Source of the DNA: Chitinophaga sp. YR627 | GTDB taxonomy: Bacteria; Bacteroidota; Bacteroidia; Chitinophagales; Chitinophagaceae | DNA: 64,000 nt | Direction of reading: 5' to 3' | Assembly: GCF_900114995.1 (NCBI RefSeq) | Contig: NZ_FOUX01000003.1 | Coordinates: 310,001-374,000, forward strand | Shown here: one piece after another, positions 59,130 through 64,000 of the stretch | Layout of the letters: each line of letters opens with the position of its first letter | How positions within the stretch are numbered: the stretch's first letter is position 1 | The notes under the pieces: generated by a model | The model's input: the letters and a program-made list of their open reading frames with translations, nothing else | What the model was told of the DNA's origin: nothing | Database searches by the model: none | Program-made: the position numbers and the translations under genes

Positions 59130-60254
59130 TTAGTAATTGATCACCTGTTCCTGTATACCCGCCGGAATCTCTCTGAACTCATACAACTGTGTACGCAGCT
59201 GTGGTTCGAAACCCGCTTCTTTAATCGCTTCCTGCATAGAACGGTAGGTGAATCTGTGCGGAGCACCAGCAGCGCTCACCACATTCTCCTCGATCATAAT
59301 GGAACCGAAGTCGTTTGCACCGGCGTGCAGACAAATCTGCGCAACCTGCTTTCCTACTGTCAGCCAGGAAGCCTGGATGTTTTTGATATTAGGCAGCATG
59401 ATACGGCTCATCGCGATCATACGGATATACTCTTCGGAACTTGTCATGTTATGTACACCACGGATACGTGATAACAGTGTATCTACGTCCTGGAATGTCC
59501 ATGGGATGAAAGCGGTGAAACCATAATTTCCTTCCGGCTTTTCACTCTGTACCTGACGGATGTCGGCAAAATGCTGGAAACGTTCCATCAGTGTCTCCAC
59601 GTGACCAAACATCATGGTAGCAGATGACGGAATATTCAGTTTATGCGCAGCTCTCATCACGTCCAGCCATTCCTGTGCACCGCATTTTCCTTTGGAAATG
59701 AGACGGCGTACGCGGTCATTCAGGATCTCGGCGCCTGCTCCCGGTAAACTGGCCATACCAGCTTCCTGCAATGCAGCCAGTACCTCGATGTGCGTGCTCT
59801 TTTCCAGTTTGGTGATATGCGCTACTTCAGGGGGGCCGAGTGCGTGCAGCTTCATAGCAGGATATAACTGCTTCAGCTGTTTGAAAGTATCTACATAGAA
59901 TTTCAGCCCCAGTTCCGGATGGTGACCTCCCTGCAGCAGCAGCTGGTCTCCGCCGAATTTCAGCGTCTCTTCTATCTTTTTCTTGTATTCGTCAATGCTG
60001 GTAATATAAGCCTCAGCATGACCGGGAACTCTGTAGAAGTTGCAGAACTTACAGTTGGCCGTACACACGTTCGTTGTATTCACGTTTCGGTCAATCTGCC
60101 AGGTCACCTTTCCATGAGGTACCTGCTGCTTACGCAGTTCATTCGCCACGTCCATCAGTTCCGCAAGCGGTGCCTTTTCAAAGAGGTAAATCCCTTCTTC
60201 CGGTGTGAGCCACTCGAAGTTTAATGCTTTCCTGTATAGATCTTTCAGTTCCAT
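59130..60254 (-). CDS. mqnC: Cyclic dehypoxanthinyl futalosine synthase (MqnC)
   Basis: 374 residues from the ATG at 60254. Radical-SAM motif NVNTTNVCTANCKFCNFYR (Cys64, 68, 71), then GGDQLLLQGGHHPELGLKFYVD, which is typical of MqnC rather than MqnE. The C-terminal radical-SAM extension follows (SRIMLPNIKNIQASWLTVG, LHAGANDFGSIMIEENVVSAAGA). It makes cyclic dehypoxanthine futalosine in the futalosine route to menaquinone, the quinone used by Bacteroidota respiration. Promoter TACCTTTG ends 6 nt before the ATG. Stop codon within the repeat to its 3' side. Confidence 0.93.
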   Translation of the reverse strand: MELKDLYRKALNFEWLTPEEGIYLFEKAPLAELMDVANELRKQQVPHGKVTWQIDRNVNTTNVCTANCKFCNFYRVPGHAEAYITSIDEYKKKIEETLKFGGDQLLLQGGHHPELGLKFYVDTFKQLKQLYPAMKLHALGPPEVAHITKLEKSTHIEVLAALQEAGMASLPGAGAEILNDRVRRLISKGKCGAQEWLDVMRAAHKLNIPSSATMMFGHVETLMERFQHFADIRQVQSEKPEGNYGFTAFIPWTFQDVDTLLSRIRGVHNMTSSEEYIRMIAMSRIMLPNIKNIQASWLTVGKQVAQICLHAGANDFGSIMIEENVVSAAGAPHRFTYRSMQEAIKEAGFEPQLRTQLYEFREIPAGIQEQVINY

Positions 60255-60260
60255 GATGAA

Positions 60261-60268
60261 CAAAGGTA
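60261..60268 (-). promoter_or_regulatory. -7 element (TACCTTTG) 6 nt from the mqnC ATG
   Basis: TAnnTTTG on the minus strand; the mRNA would start at or within a few bases of the ATG. The same layout is seen at pheS and the DUF4834-like gene. Confidence 0.5.
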
Positions 60269-60315
60269 GGAATAATGTTAAATTTATAGCACCGTTATTC
60301 TGTCACGGTCTCTGT

Positions 60316-61548
60316 ATGCAAAATTCTACGCTGTTGAAGCACTGCTGGCTCATACCAATTGCCATTATGTGTCTGTTCCACGTTGCCTCGGCGCAAACGA
60401 CACCTGCACCTGCAAGCACTCCCAAAGAAGGTGAGCTGATCACCCGTTTCCCGTTCAAACAGTATTATGGTGGCGTAGTCGTCATCAGGGCCTGTCTGGC
60501 AGGCATTCCTGACACCCTTCAGTTCATCCTGGATACGGGTAGCGCCGGTATTTCGCTGGATACCAATACCTGTGTGCAACTGGGCATCCAGTTAACGCCC
60601 ACTGACCGTATCGTCAGAGGGGTAGGAGGCTCAAAAACCGTGGCCTTTGCCATGGACAGAACACTGTTATTGCCTGGTTTACAGGTAGATAGTCTGGATT
60701 TCCATGTCAATGACTATGAACTTATCAGCCAGGTGTACGGTCTGCAGATCGATGGTATCATGGGATACAGCCTGTTGAGTAAATTCATCGTGCAGGTAGA
60801 TTACGACACGGAAACCATTTCCATCTACCACAAAGGCAAATTCAACTATCCGAAAGGTGGTCACCTGATGAAGCCATCTCTTACGCTGATCCCCATCGTC
60901 AACGGTTTTCTGAAAAACGGGAAGGCACAGCACTTCAATCGCTATTATTTTGACACCGGCGCCGGCATGTGCCTGCTGCTGTCCCATCAGTTTGTACAGG
61001 ACAGTGCGATCCTCTCTTCCCGAAAAAGACAACGTAAAGTGATTCAGACGGAAGCACAGGGCCTGGGAGGAAAAATGAACATGGATATCACCACTTTACA
61101 GGAATTCAAGATCGGCAACTATAACTTCAGGAATGTACCCGTCTATCTCTTCGACGACGTTACCAATGTCACCGCTTATCCCTTCCTGGGCGGAATGATC
61201 GGTAATGACCTGCTACGCAGGTTTAACCTGATACTCAACTACGGTAAAAAGGAGATCTACCTGATGCCTAACTCCCATTACAGAGATCCCTTTGACTACT
61301 CCTATACAGGGTTGATCATCTATCTCATAGATGGCAGGTTAGAGATCACAGATATTATCAAAGGTTCTCCGGCCGAAAAAGCCGGTCTGCTGAAAGGAGA
61401 CATCATCATGGCGATCAACAATACCTTTTCAAATAATTTACAGATATACCGCGATCTGCTGAAAAATGTAGGTACCCGTCCATCACTCCTGATCATGCGC
61501 AACAAAGAGTTGATGATAAAAAAAATGCAGATCAAAAGCATATTATAA
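60316..61548 (+). CDS. Secreted aspartic protease-like protein with PDZ domain
   Basis: 410 residues from the ATG at 60316. Signal peptide or first helix (WLIPIAIMCLFHVASAQ). Two retropepsin-like lobes: FILDTGSAGIS (Asp73) and YYFDTGAGMCL (Asp213), so both catalytic aspartates are kept in one chain. C-terminal PDZ domain (~330-400: SPAEKAGLLKGDIIMAINNT, GTRPSLLIMRNKE). PDZ fused to aspartyl protease is a known Bacteroidota design; substrate unknown. Divergent from mqnC across a 61-bp spacer. Confidence 0.88.
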   Translation: MQNSTLLKHCWLIPIAIMCLFHVASAQTTPAPASTPKEGELITRFPFKQYYGGVVVIRACLAGIPDTLQFILDTGSAGISLDTNTCVQLGIQLTPTDRIVRGVGGSKTVAFAMDRTLLLPGLQVDSLDFHVNDYELISQVYGLQIDGIMGYSLLSKFIVQVDYDTETISIYHKGKFNYPKGGHLMKPSLTLIPIVNGFLKNGKAQHFNRYYFDTGAGMCLLLSHQFVQDSAILSSRKRQRKVIQTEAQGLGGKMNMDITTLQEFKIGNYNFRNVPVYLFDDVTNVTAYPFLGGMIGNDLLRRFNLILNYGKKEIYLMPNSHYRDPFDYSYTGLIIYLIDGRLEITDIIKGSPAEKAGLLKGDIIMAINNTFSNNLQIYRDLLKNVGTRPSLLIMRNKELMIKKMQIKSIL

Positions 61549-61619
61549 GCGCCTGATATAATACATTGCACATTCCTCCGTTAGAAATCTGTGTGGGGCC
61601 ATCCCGTTAAAAGGAGATA

Positions 61620-62549
61620 ATGTTCATCGTGAGAAAGTACCTTTTTGCCATACTCGTATGCCTGCCGGTATTCCTCTTCGCACAGGTACCGGCCATTCAG
61701 AAACCAACTGCGACGGTTCCGTTCCGGCTGTTTGACCGTTACATGGTGATCAGCTGCGCCCTTTCCGGCGTAACGCCTACCGGTGTCGTGGACAGTCTGC
61801 ACTTCATCTTTGATACCGGGGCAGAGGTAACCACTCTGCGGCAACAGACAGCTGACCGCCTGCAACTGAAAACAAAAAACAATGGTGGTCTCAGTGGCAC
61901 CGATGCCGTTGTTGTCAGAGTGCCGACCGCAGAGCTCAGCGTCCTGTTTTTTGAAAAAACCAGGCTTCCTTTCGTCAAAGTATATATCGAACCCCTCACC
62001 GAATTCAATGACATTCCCGTCACCATTGATGGTATCATCGGCGTGGACCTGCTCAAAGCTTTCATTGTGAAGATCGACTACGAGAAAGAAGTATTACAGC
62101 TTTACCGTGCACAAAAGACACCGCCCAATACACCCGGACAACGAATGGCGCTCACCCGCAACTTCGAAACCCCGGCACTGGAAGGCACGATCACCCTGCC
62201 CGACGGTCAGACGCTGAATAGCTACTATCATCTCGTTTCTGGTGGAGAATACGGTATCCTGTTTAACTTTCCCTATGTGGAAAAGCATCACCTGAATACA
62301 CGTCTGCCCATCCTGAGCACCGATAAGGTAGGTGATCTTTATAAAGATTTAACTTACACCAACACCAGTTTGCCTGCCCTGGAACTGGGTGCTACGAAAC
62401 TGACACAGGTTGGAGCCAGTTACAGCAAAGACGTCAATGATGCCGGCTCTATCCGAGAAATGGCCGGTTCCATTGGCTATATGGTATGGCGCCAGTTCAA
62501 ATCCATTACAATTAATTATACCGGACGCGAGTTATTTCTGGAAAAATAG
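61620..62549 (+). CDS. Secreted retropepsin-like protein, second lobe degenerate
   Basis: 309 residues. Signal peptide (YLFAILVCLPVFLFAQ). First lobe intact: HFIFDTGAEVTTL (Asp65). The region that aligns with the second catalytic motif in the upstream paralogue reads YYHLVSGGEYGILF (residues 202-215), so the second Asp is lost. There is no PDZ domain. It is a diverged tandem copy of the gene 71 bp upstream and may work as a dimer (retropepsin-style) or have lost activity. Confidence 0.82.
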   Translation: MFIVRKYLFAILVCLPVFLFAQVPAIQKPTATVPFRLFDRYMVISCALSGVTPTGVVDSLHFIFDTGAEVTTLRQQTADRLQLKTKNNGGLSGTDAVVVRVPTAELSVLFFEKTRLPFVKVYIEPLTEFNDIPVTIDGIIGVDLLKAFIVKIDYEKEVLQLYRAQKTPPNTPGQRMALTRNFETPALEGTITLPDGQTLNSYYHLVSGGEYGILFNFPYVEKHHLNTRLPILSTDKVGDLYKDLTYTNTSLPALELGATKLTQVGASYSKDVNDAGSIREMAGSIGYMVWRQFKSITINYTGRELFLEK

Positions 62550-62606
62550 TAGCAGTCCATTCTCCCATTCTTTTAGTTAACTTGCAACTCTCATAAACAG
62601 GGAAAT

Positions 62607-63842
62607 ATGATTCATTTCAATAAATTCACTTTAGCCAACGGATTGCGCGTGATCGTGCATGAAGACCATACCACGCCAATGGCAGTGGTAAACGTGATGT
62701 ACGATGTGGGCGCACGTGATGAAGATCCAACAAAGACCGGCTTTGCTCACCTGTTCGAACACCTGATGTTCGGCGGCTCCATCAACATTCCTGAATACGA
62801 TGAACCTTTGCAGATGGCCGGCGGCGAAAACAACGCCTACACTACCAGCGATCTGACCAACTACTATATACAACTGCCGGCAGAGAATATCGAAACCGCA
62901 TTCTGGCTGGAAAGCGACCGTATGCTCTCACTCGCATTCAGCGAAAAAAGCCTGGACGTACAGCGTAAAGTAGTATCTGAAGAGTTCAAGGAACACTACA
63001 TCAATAAGCCTTACGGCGACGTATGGCACAAAATGAGAGACCTCGCTTATTCCTCCCATCCCTACAAATGGATGACCATCGGAAAGGAACTCTCTCACAT
63101 CGAAAATGCGACACTGCTGGATGTAAAAGATTTCTTCTTCAAATATTACCGCCCGGCCAACGCGATCCTCGTTGTTGGTGGTCACGTGACAACCGCACAG
63201 GTAAAAGCGCTGGCAGAAAAATGGTTTGGCGATATTCCGGGTGGAGAACGCATACAGCGTAACATCGCACCGGAACCACCACAGACGGCTGCGCATAAAC
63301 TGGAAGTGAAAGCCAATGTGCCACTGGATGCCTTATACAAATGCTACCATATGCCTGGTCGTACAGGTAAAGGCTACTACGCTACAGACCTGATCTCTGA
63401 CATCCTGGGCGGCGGTGCTTCTTCCCGTCTCAACCAGGTACTGGTGAAAGAGAAAAAACTGTTCAGCAATATTGATTGTTATCATTTTGGTACACTCGAC
63501 GGCGGTCTGCTGACCATCGAAGGCAAACTGGTGAAAGGTGTGAAAATGAAAGATGCAGAGAAAGCCATACAGGAAGAAATCGATAAGGTACAGCAAACAG
63601 TCATCCCTGAAAGAGAACTACAGAAAGTGAAAAACAGGGTGGAAAGTATGCTGGCGTTTGAAGATATGGGCCTGCTCAACAGGGCAAACAACCTGGCTTT
63701 CTATGAACTGATCGGTGACGCTTCCCTCATGAATAATGAATTCAGTCATTACGAAGCTGTAACGGCCGCCGAAATGCACGAGGAAGCACAACATCTTTTC
63801 GACGAGAAAAATTCCAATACGCTTTACTATTACGCAGGATAA
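62607..63842 (+). CDS. M16-family zinc metallopeptidase
   Basis: 411 residues, one M16 half. Inverted zinc motif HLFEH (His48, Glu51, His52) in GFAHLFEHLMFGGS; YYIQLPAENIETAFWLESDRM and VVSEEFKEHYINKPYG supply the downstream Glu. No signal peptide. M16 peptidases usually act as heterodimers of an active and an inactive half; the next gene begins as the partner. Substrates unknown, probably peptides. Confidence 0.92.
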   Translation: MIHFNKFTLANGLRVIVHEDHTTPMAVVNVMYDVGARDEDPTKTGFAHLFEHLMFGGSINIPEYDEPLQMAGGENNAYTTSDLTNYYIQLPAENIETAFWLESDRMLSLAFSEKSLDVQRKVVSEEFKEHYINKPYGDVWHKMRDLAYSSHPYKWMTIGKELSHIENATLLDVKDFFFKYYRPANAILVVGGHVTTAQVKALAEKWFGDIPGGERIQRNIAPEPPQTAAHKLEVKANVPLDALYKCYHMPGRTGKGYYATDLISDILGGGASSRLNQVLVKEKKLFSNIDCYHFGTLDGGLLTIEGKLVKGVKMKDAEKAIQEEIDKVQQTVIPERELQKVKNRVESMLAFEDMGLLNRANNLAFYELIGDASLMNNEFSHYEAVTAAEMHEEAQHLFDEKNSNTLYYYAG

Positions 63843-63900
63843 CATGTTCATACACAACTGACATGTACCATCCTTTGTAAATAAATATGCTTTTAGATTA

Positions 63901-64000
63901 ATGATAAACCGGAAAATTGCCCCTGAAATAAAAGATGCTACGGCCTTCGATATCAAGCTGAGACCTTACGAAAAGGTCACGCTGGACAATGGCATCCCTG
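63901..64000 (+). CDS. Second M16-family protein, N-terminal fragment (cut by window end)
   Basis: ATG at 63901 opens MINRKIAPEIKDATAFDIK followed by LRPYEKVTLDNGIP, the start typical of M16 partner subunits (YEKx-x-LDNGI). Only 33 codons are inside the window. With the upstream M16 gene 58 bp away it forms the usual two-gene M16 pair; whether it keeps the HxxEH site cannot be seen. Confidence 0.75.
   Translation, partial: MINRKIAPEIKDATAFDIKLRPYEKVTLDNGIP

Overview
The window looks like chromosomal DNA of a Bacteroidota bacterium, most likely Chitinophagaceae or a close relative. The evidence is: promoters of the TAnnTTTG type with almost no Shine-Dalgarno sequences, a GLPGLI-family protein next to a TonB-linked outer-membrane barrel, the gliding lipoprotein GldH, BatD/BatE, a CcoN-CcoO fusion, an IF2 with a very long low-complexity N-terminus, and menaquinone synthesis by the futalosine route (MqnC). 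The placement comes from gene content and motifs only; no database search was run. The region is mostly core genome: no prophage, complete transposon, CRISPR array or defence island is visible.

Layout. 0-3.8 kb: the end of a methyltransferase, a secreted unknown protein, a CAT-anticodon tRNA, a HAD phosphatase and three small membrane proteins. 3.9-10.9 kb: rimP-nusA-infB then surA; rimP is preceded by a terminator-like hairpin whose T-run touches the start codon. 11-20 kb: a long PurF-like amidotransferase, SixA, ProC, a secreted nuclease, a 1111-residue nuclease-helicase, a NUMOD4/HNH protein and DusB. 20.2-27.8 kb: a CPBP protease, DUF2007, CdsA, Psd, a Cys-rich secreted peptide, a YjjG-type phosphatase, an SDR, BatD and BatE. 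27.8-33.6 kb (minus strand): a LytTR regulator and a LytS-like kinase with a decayed ATP site, then pseudouridine synthase, YicC, and the overlapping gldH-kinase-regulator set.

33.6-44.7 kb is the most coherent block: an FNR-type regulator, ccoI, ccoS, ccoNO (fused), ccoQ, ccoP, ccoG, ccoH, a SafE/CcoS-associated membrane protein and hemN. Together they build a high-affinity cbb3 oxidase, load its copper, assemble it and make heme without oxygen. Two TGA-N6-TCA palindromes lie upstream of ccoI and ccoS, each exactly 51.5 bp from the first base of a TAnnTTTG element, and the recognition helix of the neighbouring regulator keeps the E-x3-R pair expected to read TGA. This suggests a local oxygen-responsive regulon.

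45-64 kb: an LpxD-like acyltransferase, a secreted unknown, a sugar-nucleotide-type epimerase, 3-hydroxyacyl-CoA dehydrogenase, PheS, an OmpR/kinase pair divergent from GLPGLI + outer-membrane barrel, a Tat-exported TIM-barrel isomerase, a GNAT, a lipoprotein, MqnC, two tandem retropepsin-like aspartic proteases and two M16 peptidases (the second cut by the window edge).

The less ordinary signals are non-coding: the rimP leader hairpin, the paired FNR-like boxes, several long-armed inverted repeats that fill gene gaps (3035-3093, 27778-27846, 55951-56023, 58892-59134), and genes whose promoter lies so close to the ATG that leaderless mRNA is predicted. I did not find a clearly new multi-gene system; the best candidates for new biology are these regulatory and repeat elements.
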